Assembly: GCA_009917455.1 (NCBI GenBank)
Contig: QZDS01000006.1
Span: forward strand, 1-64,000
DNA from: a bacterium 1xD8-48
Lineage (GTDB): Bacteria > Bacillota > Clostridia > Lachnospirales > Lachnospiraceae
Direction of reading: 5' to 3'
DNA: 64,000 nt
Position 1 is the stretch's first letter; the number at the start of each line of letters is the position of its first letter. Made by a program: the position numbers and the translations under genes. Under the pieces are notes generated by a model that worked only from the letters and a program-made list of their open reading frames with translations, searched no databases and was not told where the DNA came from. Below, piece after piece: positions 26,368 through 34,413 of this stretch.

Positions 26368-27282
26368 TTACACATGAATACCGAGCAGGGTCAGAATCAG
26401 CGCCATTCTCACATAGACGCCGTATTGCACCTGTTTAAAATAGGCAGCCCGGGGGTCGTCGTCGATTTCCACTGAGATTTCGTTGACTCTGGGAAGGGGA
26501 TGGAGCACCAGCATATCGGGACCGGCAAGCTCCATTTTAGCCTTATCCAGAATGTAAAAATCCTTCAGTCTCACATAATCCTCTTCATTGAAAAAGCGTT
26601 CCTTCTGTACCCTCGTCATGTATAAAAGGTCAAGCTTCGGCATAATGGCCTCCAGACGGATAACCTCCTCGTAGGGAATGTTTCTGTCATTCAGCATTTC
26701 CGTTACATAATCGGGAACCATTAGTTCTCTTGGAGATATGAAAATGAACTTGACTCCTTCATAACGGGCGAGCGCGTTAATCAGGGAATGGGCGGTACGT
26801 CCGAATTTTAAATCGCCGCACAGGCCGATGGTAAAATTGTTAAGACGTCCCTTCAGGGAACGGATGGTCAAAAGGTCGGTCAGGGTCTGGGTAGGATGCT
26901 GATGCCCGCCGTCTCCGGCGTTGATAACCGGAATGGAGGATTTGCCGGCGGCTACCATGGGAGCGCCCTCCTTGGGGTGGCGCATGGCGCAGATATCGGC
27001 AAAGCAGGAAATGACCCGGATGGTATCCGACACGCTTTCACCCTTGGCAGCCGAGGATGAGGCGGCGTCGGAAAAACCGATAACGCTTCCGCCGAGATTG
27101 AGCATGGCGGCCTCGAAGCTCAGCCTTGTCCGGGTGCTTGGTTCATAAAAGCAGGTGGCAAGCTTTTTACCGTGGCAGGCGTTTTTATATTGGTCCGGGT
27201 TTGCCTCTATGTCGTTTGCAAGGTCAAAGAGGCGGTCAAGCTCATCCACAGAAAAATCAAGCGGATTCATAAGATGTCTCAT
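26368..27282 (-). CDS. pyrB: Aspartate carbamoyltransferase catalytic subunit
   Basis: This 304-residue enzyme joins carbamoyl phosphate and aspartate in pyrimidine synthesis. Carbamoyl-phosphate motif: [13 protein letters not shown]. Also visible: [22 protein letters not shown] and the C-terminal HPLPRVNEI. The ribosome site GGAAGGAG precedes ATG 27282. The 192-base region upstream holds a hairpin and a copy of the dispersed repeat, and no convincing promoter. Confidence 0.96.
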   Translation of the reverse strand: MRHLMNPLDFSVDELDRLFDLANDIEANPDQYKNACHGKKLATCFYEPSTRTRLSFEAAMLNLGGSVIGFSDAASSSAAKGESVSDTIRVISCFADICAMRHPKEGAPMVAAGKSSIPVINAGDGGHQHPTQTLTDLLTIRSLKGRLNNFTIGLCGDLKFGRTAHSLINALARYEGVKFIFISPRELMVPDYVTEMLNDRNIPYEEVIRLEAIMPKLDLLYMTRVQKERFFNEEDYVRLKDFYILDKAKMELAGPDMLVLHPLPRVNEISVEIDDDPRAAYFKQVQYGVYVRMALILTLLGIHV

Positions 27283-27315
27283 AGTGTGATTGCTCCTTCC
27301 GTAGTTGTACTCAGT

Positions 27316-27344
27316 CGGACGGGGAAGATTTCTTATCCCGTCCG
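27316..27344 (-). promoter_or_regulatory. Hairpin in the pyrB leader
   Basis: CGGACGGG and CCCGTCCG form an eight-pair stem about 35 bases before the pyrB start. There is no adjoining U tract, so it is not a simple terminator. It could be part of an attenuator or an mRNA stabiliser. Confidence 0.45.
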
Positions 27345-27370
27345 CTGAACGCGGCGTTTGCCGGATGTAA

Positions 27371-27440
27371 GCGCAGGCACTCCGCCGGGCTTATCACAAT
27401 AAGCCGACTTGCGAAGCGTGGCGGCGTTTGTTGCCTGCGC
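27371..27440. repeat. Dispersed intergenic repeat, copy B, inside a large stem-loop
   Basis: The repeat core (CACAATAAGCCGACTTGCGA, then AGCGTGGCGGCG, 27395-27434) is bracketed by GCGCAGGCA (27371-27379) and TGCCTGCGC (27432-27440), a perfect nine-base inverted repeat. A second one lies inside: GGCTTAT (27388-27394) with ATAAGCC (27399-27405). The whole element sits between the nitroreductase terminator and pyrB. Confidence 0.65.
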
Positions 27441-27442
27441 AT

Positions 27443-27473
27443 AAAAAATCGAAGAGAATAACCTCTTCGATTT
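27443..27473 (-). terminator. Terminator of the nitroreductase gene
   Basis: On the minus strand AAATCGAAGAG and CTCTTCGATTT pair perfectly (27446-27456 with 27463-27473), followed by a T run. It begins two bases after the stop codon. Confidence 0.85.
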
Positions 27474-27474
27474 G

Positions 27475-28017
27475 TCAGCTTTGAAATGATAATAAATCCT
27501 CCACAGGTTTTCTTCTGGGAGCGGCAGGTTCCTCGTCGGGATAACCTACGGGAATAAGTGCGGCAAGAATCCTGTCCTCGGGAAGATTTAATAAAGAAGC
27601 CGCTTTAGCTTCGTCAAAAATACCCATAATCACGCTTCCAATCCCCTTATCCCAGGCGGCAAGACAGAAAGTCTGTGCGGCGATTCCGGCGTCGAATACC
27701 TGCCAGTCAGCGCCCTTGGAGGTGGAAAAAGAGCCGTCGCGCTCAAAACCGCTTCTTCCTTTGATAAAGGTAACGGCAATGAGCATGGGCGCCCGGGCAA
27801 TAATTTCTCCGTTTCCGGGATAAGCGGAAGTGCACTCGGCGCCGATTTTATCCTTTAACTCTCCCTCGACCGCAATATAACGTGCAATCTGCGTATGCTT
27901 CCAGCTTGGTGCATAGGAAGCGGTTTCTACAATTTCAGAAAGTAACGCATGGTCTACGGGCTGGTCTTTAAACTTGCGTATGCTTCTGCGTTCTCTGATA
28001 CATTCCTTTGCGTTCAT
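27475..28017 (-). CDS. Nitroreductase-family flavoprotein
   Basis: The 180-residue product opens with CIRERRSIRKFKDQPV, the FMN-phosphate-binding arginine cluster of the family. ASYAPSWKHTQ follows, and GIGSVIMGIFDE lies near the C-terminus. These FMN enzymes reduce nitro-compounds or quinones with NAD(P)H, and the natural substrate here is unknown. The ribosome site AGGAGGA, a consensus promoter and a strong terminator make it monocistronic. Confidence 0.9.
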   Translation of the reverse strand: MNAKECIRERRSIRKFKDQPVDHALLSEIVETASYAPSWKHTQIARYIAVEGELKDKIGAECTSAYPGNGEIIARAPMLIAVTFIKGRSGFERDGSFSTSKGADWQVFDAGIAAQTFCLAAWDKGIGSVIMGIFDEAKAASLLNLPEDRILAALIPVGYPDEEPAAPRRKPVEDLLSFQS

Positions 28018-28061
28018 AAAAAGTCCTCCTGTTATTAATTCCGTATCTCCTGATTTCCAAC

Positions 28062-28090
28062 ATCATATCATATCATGGATAATCTTTCAA
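28062..28090 (-). promoter_or_regulatory. Promoter of the nitroreductase gene
   Basis: On the minus strand TTGAAA (28090-28085) and TATGAT (28067-28062) with a 17-base spacer. Confidence 0.75.
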
Positions 28091-28138
28091 TCGGGGAAAT
28101 CCGTAAATTGTTTTCCGCTTTTCTAACGCTTTTGAAAT

Positions 28139-28167
28139 TTGACATTTTGAGAAATTGCATATATACT
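28139..28167 (+). promoter_or_regulatory. Promoter of the PH-domain gene
   Basis: TTGACA at 28139-28144 and TATACT at 28162-28167 with a 17-base spacer. It lies inside the longer open frame from 28075 and so rules that upstream start out. Confidence 0.85.
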
Positions 28168-28209
28168 TTATTCTTAAGTAAGCGAAATGAAGTTCTGATG
28201 GAGGAAAAG

Positions 28210-28596
28210 ATGGCGACAGAGTATACAGAGAGAAAAAGATGGCTGTTTTTCGGACTGCCTTTTACTTTTACGAAATATACTATCGGGGAAAATATCATCA
28301 CGGTAAACACGGGCCTTTTCAGGAAGGTGGAGAATGATTGTTACATGTATAAGGTGCAGGATGTGGAGTTAATCACGTCCCTGGCGGAGCGGCTTGTGGG
28401 CGTTGGAACCATAGTATGCCATACGGGGGACACCACTCATCCAAGGCTTGAGATTGTACATATCAAAAATGCAAAAGAAATCAAAAATTTTATTCTGGAG
28501 GCTTCTGAGGAGGCAAGGATGAAAAGGCGTACCTTAAGCACCTTTGACATCGGCGCTCAGCCGGATGATATGACCGGAGGAGACTGGGACGAATAG
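28210..28596 (+). CDS. Small PH-domain-like protein
   Basis: ATG 28210 follows GGAGG (28200-28204), giving 128 residues. The core (KYTIGENIITVNTGLFRKVENDCYMYKVQDVELITSL in outline: strand TVNTGLF, then YKVQDVEL) matches bacterial PH domains of the bPH2/YdbS type. RLEIVHIKNAKEIKNFILE forms the last strand and the helix. Unlike YdbS it has no membrane spans. The C-terminal tail is acidic. The function is unknown, and such domains may bind membranes or partner proteins. Confidence 0.75.
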   Translation: MATEYTERKRWLFFGLPFTFTKYTIGENIITVNTGLFRKVENDCYMYKVQDVELITSLAERLVGVGTIVCHTGDTTHPRLEIVHIKNAKEIKNFILEASEEARMKRRTLSTFDIGAQPDDMTGGDWDE

Positions 28597-28606
28597 AAAA
28601 GCCACG

Positions 28607-28637
28607 AGGCGGTATGACTTGTCATATCGCCTTATTC
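28607..28637 (+). terminator. Hairpin terminator after the PH-domain gene
   Basis: GGCGGTATGAC and GTCATATCGCC form an eleven-pair stem with a TT loop (28608-28631), followed by TTATTCT. Confidence 0.75.
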
Positions 28638-28649
28638 TATAAGTGCGGC

Positions 28650-28700
28650 GGCGTTTGCTGCAATAAGCCGGTTGGCGAAGCCAGACAGCGTTTGCTGTTA
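28650..28700 (+). repeat. Dispersed intergenic repeat, copy C
   Basis: The core GCAATAAGCCGGTTGGCGAA followed by GCCAGACAGCG matches copies A, B and D. The leading GGCGTTTGCTG (28649-28660) repeats the motif found at its end, as in copy B. The last bases include the stop codon of the minus-strand gene. Confidence 0.65.
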
Positions 28701-29108
28701 TCGGGAGCCGGATTTGGGGGGAGATAAAATCTGTTCAAACAAAAGTCCGGCGAAGAACCAGTTCGGAAAGTAGTCAAGACGAACCACCTTTCTGATATGC
28801 CAGCGGGAACGCTCATAGTTCCAGGGGCAGAGCTTCCGGCAGGACAAAAAACGTCCTGAAAGATATTCCCCGATGAAAATGCAAAAGGCGTAAATGCTTC
28901 CGCGCAGAAAAAGGGGCAGATTTTTCAGCACTTTAAACACGGGCGCAAGCAGGCATACGCTTCCGTAAATGGGAAACATCCAGAGGGAAGTGCGGCCAAA
29001 GAGCCGCATATCGCGCTTTCTGAAGGAATCAAGGGCGGTAAAGATGATTTCAAGACACCATCCGAGAAGCGCGCATTTAAAAAAATTTTTTAAGAATAAT
29101 TTCATCAT
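28698..29108 (-). CDS. CmpB-like putative ABC transporter permease domain protein
   Basis: From ATG 29108 the product is 136 residues; the frame is open to 29327, but those residues are unrelated low-complexity sequence. The sequence ALLGWCLEIIFTALDSF, FGRTSLWMFPIYG and RLDYFPNWFFAGLLFE matches the membrane family annotated as putative ABC transporter permease (CmpB-like), with about four spans. The name is historical and no transport role is shown. There is no obvious ribosome site, and the start codon lies in a palindrome (29106-29120), so expression may be low or regulated. Confidence 0.75.
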   Translation of the reverse strand: MMKLFLKNFFKCALLGWCLEIIFTALDSFRKRDMRLFGRTSLWMFPIYGSVCLLAPVFKVLKNLPLFLRGSIYAFCIFIGEYLSGRFLSCRKLCPWNYERSRWHIRKVVRLDYFPNWFFAGLLFEQILSPPKSGSR

Positions 29109-29120
29109 ACTGTCAGTATG
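29106..29120. promoter_or_regulatory. Palindrome over the CmpB-like start codon
   Basis: CATACTGTCAGTATG is a 15-base palindrome with seven-base arms. It overlaps the start of the minus-strand gene and lies in the divergent gap with folC, so it could be an operator for either side. Confidence 0.4.
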
Positions 29121-29257
29121 AGAGAAAACAGCGGGATTTATGCACAGTTTATGAAAGTATGACAAAAGAATGGCAGGAGCGCGGCAGAAGCATGGCTTTG
29201 AAGCGCCGTGTTTTGAAAAGCCGGGCAGAAAATTTCCGGCAGGAAAGGGGAACGGGA

Positions 29258-30676
29258 ATGACGGAAAAAAACGGAGAGAATTTGATGGGGGAAGAAGGCA
29301 AAGCATCTGAAAAAGGCGCAGGGGCAAAGGCTGTCATGTCATATCAGGAAACCATGGAATATGTGGAGGAGCTTGGCATATACGGCAGCGTGCCGGGGCT
29401 TACCAACATGGAAAACCTCTGCGAAAAGCTGGGTAACCCGCAAAACGAGCTGTCCTTCATTCATGTTGCGGGCACCAACGGAAAGGGCTCTGTAAGCGCC
29501 TTTATTTTTGAGATTCTGCGGGCGGCGGGATATCGTGTGGGACGGTATATTTCTCCGGTAATTTTTGATTACCGCGAGCGGATTCAGGCTGGCGGAAGGA
29601 TAATCGGGAAAAAGGATTTATGCAGGCTGATGACAAAAATGCGGGAAATCTGCGAAGAACTTGTATCGGAAGGAAAGCCTCATCCCACGGTCTTTGAGAT
29701 TGAGACGGCAGTTGCCTTTGCATATTTCAGGGAAAAGGGGTGTCAGCTTGTGGTTCTGGAAACCGGTCTGGGGGGAGCGCTTGACGCTACCAATATCGTT
29801 ACCAATACGCTGGCGGCGGTTTTTACGTCTGTCAGCTACGACCATATGAAGGTTCTGGGCGGGACGCTTGAGGAAATCGCGGGAAACAAGGCGGGAATCA
29901 TGAAGCCCGGCTGCTTTGCCGTAGCTTTGAAAGGGACTGAGGGCGTGATGGAGGTACTTTCCCAAAAGGCAAAGGCTCTTCAGGTTCCCCTGACTGTGGT
30001 TGATGCAGCGGAGGCTTCGGGAGTAAAGAGAAGCCTTGATAAGCAGGTGTTTTCCTATGGCGGTTATCAAAATCTGACCATTACCCTTCCGGGAAGCTGG
30101 CAGGTGGAAAACGCAATGGTCAGTGTGGCGGTGATAAAAAAGCTTAAGGAATCAGGCTTTGCCATACCTGATAAGGCGGTGTATCAGGGGCTTTGCGATA
30201 CCTTCTGGCCGGGAAGGTTTCAGGTGCTTGCGTCGAAGCCCTATTTTATCGCGGACGGGGCGCATAACAGGGACGCGGCAAAAAGGCTGGCTGAAACGAT
30301 TCGTTTTTATTTTACAAATAAAAGAATTATATATATAATAGGAATGCTGAGAGATAAGGAGCAGGATGAGATTTTGAAGGAAACCTGTCCTTTAGCGGAG
30401 CAGGTGCTTACCATATCCACGAAAGGGGAGCGGGGATTTTCCGCCTATGACCTGGCCTGCATTGCCGGGAAATACCATTCCAATGTGACTGCCGCGGACA
30501 GCGTGGAGGAGGCGGTGGAGCTTGCTTATCTTCTGGCGGATGAGAAAGCGGTGATAATTGCTTTTGGCTCTCTTTCTTATCTTGGAAATCTGATAAAGAC
30601 GGTAGAAAAGGCTTCCGCTATAAAGGGCGGGAAGAATATCGGGAGAAGCTTGCATGGTAAACAGAGAAAAAATTGA
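29258..30676 (+). CDS. folC: Folylpolyglutamate synthase / dihydrofolate synthase
   Basis: Start 29258 follows AAAGGGGAAC; ATG 29336 ([14 protein letters not shown]) is where homologues usually begin, so the true start may be either. From 29258 the protein is 472 residues. It adds glutamate to dihydropteroate or folates. Visible motifs: [14 protein letters not shown] (P loop), [45 protein letters not shown] and the C-terminal-domain [12 protein letters not shown]. It heads a folate operon and overlaps folE by 23 bases. Confidence 0.94.
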   Translation: MTEKNGENLMGEEGKASEKGAGAKAVMSYQETMEYVEELGIYGSVPGLTNMENLCEKLGNPQNELSFIHVAGTNGKGSVSAFIFEILRAAGYRVGRYISPVIFDYRERIQAGGRIIGKKDLCRLMTKMREICEELVSEGKPHPTVFEIETAVAFAYFREKGCQLVVLETGLGGALDATNIVTNTLAAVFTSVSYDHMKVLGGTLEEIAGNKAGIMKPGCFAVALKGTEGVMEVLSQKAKALQVPLTVVDAAEASGVKRSLDKQVFSYGGYQNLTITLPGSWQVENAMVSVAVIKKLKESGFAIPDKAVYQGLCDTFWPGRFQVLASKPYFIADGAHNRDAAKRLAETIRFYFTNKRIIYIIGMLRDKEQDEILKETCPLAEQVLTISTKGERGFSAYDLACIAGKYHSNVTAADSVEEAVELAYLLADEKAVIIAFGSLSYLGNLIKTVEKASAIKGGKNIGRSLHGKQRKN

Positions 30677-31208
30677 GGAAGCAATAAGGCTTCTTTTGGA
30701 AGGCGTCGGGGAAGACGCAGACAGGGAAGGACTTCGGGAAACGCCAGAGCGGGTGGCAAGGATGTACGAGGAATTGCTTGCGGGAATGGAAGCGGACGCC
30801 GGCGTACATTTGTCAAAGACCTTTGAGGCAGACAATAACGAGATGGTTATCGAGAAGGATATCACCTTTTATTCTACCTGTGAGCATCATCTGATGCCCT
30901 TTTTCGGAAAAGTGCACATTGCCTATATTCCTGACGGACAGGTGGTGGGATTAAGCAAGCTGGCGCGTACCGTGGAGGTGTTTGCGGGAAGGCTCCAGAT
31001 ACAGGAGAGAATGACGGTGCAGATAGCGGACGCTATTATGGACAGCTTAAAGCCGAAAGGAGTTATGGTGATGGCGCAGGCGGAGCATATGTGCATGACC
31101 ATGCGGGGCGTCAAAAAGCCCGGAAGCTGTACCGTAACAATTGCGGCAAGAGGCGAATTTGAAAGGGATGAAAAGCTGAAGGACAGGTTTCTGATGCTGG
31201 TGAAATGA
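30654..31208 (+). CDS. folE: GTP cyclohydrolase I
   Basis: This 184-residue enzyme converts GTP to dihydroneopterin triphosphate, the first step of folate synthesis. Zinc and active-site residues lie in [18 protein letters not shown], then [10 protein letters not shown] and [15 protein letters not shown] (second zinc Cys, with RGV). The start lies inside the end of folC, which suggests translational coupling. Confidence 0.96.
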   Translation: MVNREKIEEAIRLLLEGVGEDADREGLRETPERVARMYEELLAGMEADAGVHLSKTFEADNNEMVIEKDITFYSTCEHHLMPFFGKVHIAYIPDGQVVGLSKLARTVEVFAGRLQIQERMTVQIADAIMDSLKPKGVMVMAQAEHMCMTMRGVKKPGSCTVTIAARGEFERDEKLKDRFLMLVK

Positions 31209-31291
31209 GCAGCGAAGGCCCCACAGTGCGGGATGTTGACTTGCAGAAGGGGCATTGGAAGGGTCTGGCGGAACTTTAACAGGAGATAACT

Positions 31292-32098
31292 ATGAAAATC
31301 GGGAAACGGGAATTTGACACGGAAAATCACACTTACATCATGGGAATCCTTAATGTGACTCCCGATTCTTTTTCGGACGGCGGCTGCTTTAACCGCCTTG
31401 ACGACGCTCTTTATCATGTGGAAAAAATGGTAAACGAGGGCATGGATATTCTGGATATCGGCGGAGAATCCACCAGGCCGGGGTATGTGCTGGTTTCGGA
31501 GGCAGAGGAAGCGGAGCGGGTGCTCCCGGTGATTGAGGCGGTGAAGCGGCGCTTTGACGTTCCCATATCCTTAGATACCTATAAGGCAAAGGTGGCCGGG
31601 GCGGGACTCCTGGCCGGAGCGGATTTGATAAACGATATCTGGGGGCTGAAATATGATGAAAAGATGGCAAAGGTGATTGCGGACGCGGGCGTTCCCTGTG
31701 TATTGATGCATAACCGGAAGGAAGCGGTTTATCGGGACTTTATGAAGGAAGTGGCGGAGGACTTAAAGGAAACTGCGGCCATTGCGGAAAACGCGGGGAT
31801 TGAGAGGGAGAAGATAATCCTTGATCCGGGAATCGGATTCGGCAAGACCTATGAACAGAATCTGGAAATGATTTCTTCCTTAAAAGAGCTGTCCGGGCCG
31901 GGATATCCCATGCTGCTTGGCGCAAGCCGTAAATCCGTGGTGGGACTTACCCTTGACTTGCCGGTGGCGGAGCGGCTCGAGGGGACGATAGTCACCACTG
32001 TTTTCGGAGTGCTGGCGGGCTGTGCCTTTGTGAGAGTGCATGATATTAAGGAAAATGTGCGGGCGGTGAAGATGGCGGAGGCGATTTTGAATGGATGA
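31292..32098 (+). CDS. folP: Dihydropteroate synthase
   Basis: The 268-residue TIM-barrel enzyme condenses pABA with the pterin pyrophosphate. Signatures: MGILNVTPDSFSDGG, DIGGESTRPG, DLINDIWGLK, DPGIGFGKT and GASRKSVVG. It follows folE by 83 bases and overlaps the next gene by eight. Confidence 0.96.
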   Translation: MKIGKREFDTENHTYIMGILNVTPDSFSDGGCFNRLDDALYHVEKMVNEGMDILDIGGESTRPGYVLVSEAEEAERVLPVIEAVKRRFDVPISLDTYKAKVAGAGLLAGADLINDIWGLKYDEKMAKVIADAGVPCVLMHNRKEAVYRDFMKEVAEDLKETAAIAENAGIEREKIILDPGIGFGKTYEQNLEMISSLKELSGPGYPMLLGASRKSVVGLTLDLPVAERLEGTIVTTVFGVLAGCAFVRVHDIKENVRAVKMAEAILNG

Positions 32099-32921
32099 AA
32101 TTCATATAAAAAATCTGGAGGTATATGCCGGACATGGCGTCTACGAGGAAGAAAACAGAAACGGCCAGTTGTTTGTGGCAGATATGATTTTATATGCGGA
32201 GCTGCGAAAAGCAGGGCTGGCGGATGAGATGGCGCTTTCCACAAGCTACGGCGAGGTGAGCCGGTTCGCCAACCGCTATCTGCGGGAGCATACCTTTCGG
32301 CTGATTGAAGCCGCCGCCGAACATCTGGCAAGGGAGCTGCTGCTTACTTTCCCAAAGGTGGAGAGGCTGGTTCTTGAGTTGAAAAAGCCGGAAGCGCCTA
32401 TAGGTCTGCCCTTTTCCTATGTATCTGTGAAGATAGAGCGGGGCTGGAAGACGGCTTATCTGGGAATAGGCTCCAATATGGGAAATAAGCGGGAATTTCT
32501 GGATTTTGGTCTGCAGGAAATCAAAAATCACCCGGAAATCAAAGACGTTTGCTGCTCTGATATTATCACGACGGCGCCCTACGGCGGCGTGGAGCAGGAC
32601 GACTTTTTAAACGGCGCGATAGAGCTTAAGACGCTTCTCCCCCCTTATGAGCTTCTTGCATTTTTGCAGGAGACGGAAAAAAAGGCTGGGCGGGAGCGCA
32701 AGGTGCGCTGGGGTCCGAGGACGCTGGATTTGGATATATTGTTTTATCAGGATTTTATCTCCGATGACATAAGGCTTACCGTACCCCACCCCGATATGGC
32801 GAATCGGCGGTTCGTGCTGGAGCCTTTGATGGAGCTGTGCCCCGGTTACAGAAATCCTGTGAACGGGAAAAGCGTAAGGGAGATGCTTGAAGAACTTGAG
32901 GGGGATTCGGTGGGACGATGA
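32091..32921 (+). CDS. folK: Fused dihydroneopterin aldolase / HPPK
   Basis: This is a 276-residue bifunctional protein. Residues 1 to about 118 are FolB-like (IHIKNLEVYAGHGVYEEE, TSYGEV, LELKKPEAPI), which cleaves dihydroneopterin. Residues about 120-276 are FolK-like (YLGIGSNMGNKREFL, FLNGAIEL, KVRWGPRTLDLDIL, VPHPDMANRRFVLEP), which pyrophosphorylates the product for FolP. Fusing consecutive steps is common in Clostridia. With folC, folE and folP it gives an almost complete pathway in one operon, ending at a strong terminator. Confidence 0.95.
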   Translation: MDEIHIKNLEVYAGHGVYEEENRNGQLFVADMILYAELRKAGLADEMALSTSYGEVSRFANRYLREHTFRLIEAAAEHLARELLLTFPKVERLVLELKKPEAPIGLPFSYVSVKIERGWKTAYLGIGSNMGNKREFLDFGLQEIKNHPEIKDVCCSDIITTAPYGGVEQDDFLNGAIELKTLLPPYELLAFLQETEKKAGRERKVRWGPRTLDLDILFYQDFISDDIRLTVPHPDMANRRFVLEPLMELCPGYRNPVNGKSVREMLEELEGDSVGR

Positions 32922-32958
32922 GCCGGCGGCCTCGACTGCTTGAAGAATATGAAACAAA

Positions 32959-32999
32959 GGCGGTATGCTTTTTACGTTCAAGCATACCGCCATAATTTT
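32959..32999. terminator. Bidirectional terminator after the folate operon
   Basis: GGCGGTATGCTT (32959-32970) pairs perfectly with AAGCATACCGCC (32980-32991), followed by ATAATTTTT. It lies between convergent folB/K and the DUF5050 gene. Confidence 0.85.
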
Positions 33000-33026
33000 T
33001 ACAAAAATATCCTGTATCCGGCAATA

Positions 33027-34055
33027 TCAGTTATCAAGGGCCGCCTGTTCCGCCGCCGTAAAGGGCGTTACGTTAATATTTCCATAAACCGGGGTACGGT
33101 AAACCGGCGTTTCTTCTCCGAAAGCATTGAAATACGCATAGGAGGATGTCAGGTTGATATTCGTGTAATTGCCCTCCGCCACAACCTCGGGATTGCTCCC
33201 GTCAAGCTCCATCCGCATAAGCGCGGGACTTTCAGCGGAATTTTTCTGGTAATAGATGAAGAAGTCGCCTACGTTAAAGGTGTCCACCCTGTCGGTGGTC
33301 AGGATTTCAACGGTGTTGTCTACAAGGGAGTAGCGGCAGAGCCGGTAATTGGAGGAGACGTCCATGTAGTAAATATAATTATTGTGGTAAGCGGGGAACC
33401 AGAGGTTACCCTTGTAAACCGTGTAGACGGAGTCCGTTCTGGTGTCCAGACCGTAAAGGTAGTGGTCTTTTTCCGTGCCGTTAAAATAAATGATTCCGTT
33501 ATTGCAGGCGTTGGGATTGATAATGGTGTCGGAAACGAGCTGCATTTCGCTCTTGTCGGTTTTCACCTTATAAAGCTTTGTAAAATCCTTGTTGTTGTAA
33601 CGCTGATAATAGACATAATCGCCCACAAGCTGCAGGGTCACAGCCGCGCTTCTGTCGAGACACTTTAAGCGGGAGCCGTCAAGGCGGGAACGGTAAAGGC
33701 CGAAAGAACGGATGACATAACCAAAGCCTGTTCCGCCGTTGGAATTATCCATGTAATAATAAAGAAATTTGCCCCCCACGTTGATGGAGCTGACCCTGGA
33801 GCCGGTGAGCCTTTTCACCTCCGTTTCGTCGGCATTCATGGAATAGAGCCGTCCGCCGTCATAGGCGTTGGAAAAGTACACCTTTCCGTCCGCCTCCGCA
33901 AAAAGCCCGCCGTTGTTCAAATTGCCGGCAGTATTTCCGGTGACGGAAATGTTATTGGAGGGAACCCGGGACAGGAACGCATTGACCACATTGACTATAA
34001 CTAAAATCAGCAGGAGCGAGCCTGCAATGACTGGTATTATCCATTTCTTTTTCAT
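33027..34055 (-). CDS. Membrane-anchored DUF5050 beta-propeller protein
   Basis: ATG 34055 follows AAAGGAG and gives 342 residues. The frame continues to 34148 without a ribosome site. One N-terminal span (about 5-25) anchors a domain of repeated strands of the type KVYFSNAYDGGRLYSMN, KFLYYYMDN, GIIYFNGTEKDHYLYGLD and NYIYYMDVSSNYRLC, typical of the DUF5050 propeller-like repeats. In Clostridia these domains occur on the outer face of the membrane, and the ligand is unknown. It has its own consensus promoter. Confidence 0.85.
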   Translation of the reverse strand: MKKKWIIPVIAGSLLLILVIVNVVNAFLSRVPSNNISVTGNTAGNLNNGGLFAEADGKVYFSNAYDGGRLYSMNADETEVKRLTGSRVSSINVGGKFLYYYMDNSNGGTGFGYVIRSFGLYRSRLDGSRLKCLDRSAAVTLQLVGDYVYYQRYNNKDFTKLYKVKTDKSEMQLVSDTIINPNACNNGIIYFNGTEKDHYLYGLDTRTDSVYTVYKGNLWFPAYHNNYIYYMDVSSNYRLCRYSLVDNTVEILTTDRVDTFNVGDFFIYYQKNSAESPALMRMELDGSNPEVVAEGNYTNINLTSSYAYFNAFGEETPVYRTPVYGNINVTPFTAAEQAALDN

Positions 34056-34098
34056 TTCAAAACTCCTTTCATGGAAGCCCAAAAGGGAACCTGTTATT

Positions 34099-34127
34099 AT
34101 TATAATAAGTTGGCAATTATTACGCAA
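34099..34127 (-). promoter_or_regulatory. Promoter of the DUF5050 gene
   Basis: On the minus strand TTGCGT (34127-34122) and TATAAT (34104-34099) with a 17-base spacer. The gap 34056-34413 holds this promoter and the divergent one at 34289. I see nothing else in it. Confidence 0.75.
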
Positions 34128-34288
34128 CAGATTTTCAAATATTTGCAAAGGGGAAACAGGCCTGCCTTTCCTACGCGACCGGTATTTTCCCTCTGCTGAC
34201 GGTTGTCCGCGAAAAAGGTTATAAGGCTCCGTCCCGGCCTTCTGCCCCCTTTCTCCTCAATGAAATTGAATAAAAGGCTGCGCTTATC

Positions 34289-34317
34289 TTGTTTTGCCTG
34301 ATATATTGAAGTATAAT
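34289..34317 (+). promoter_or_regulatory. Promoter of the AAA-ATPase gene
   Basis: TTGTTT at 34289-34294 and TATAAT at 34312-34317 with a 17-base spacer. Confidence 0.75.
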
Positions 34318-34413
34318 ATTCTTAAAGACGCTGATTCGGGATACAGAGCCTGAAGGAAAAGCAGATTTATGGTGAAGCTGTTGCGGCAGCGTGGCAGGAA
34401 ATGAGGGAAGATA

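Noticed and set aside
28075-28209. N-terminal 45-residue extension of the PH-domain protein
   Set aside because: A consensus promoter (28139-28167) lies inside it, and the ribosome site points to ATG 28210.
32940-33668. 242-residue open frame on + after the folate operon
   Set aside because: It lies antisense to the DUF5050 gene, which has a signal anchor, promoter and ribosome site. The frame is a shadow and starts in the terminator.
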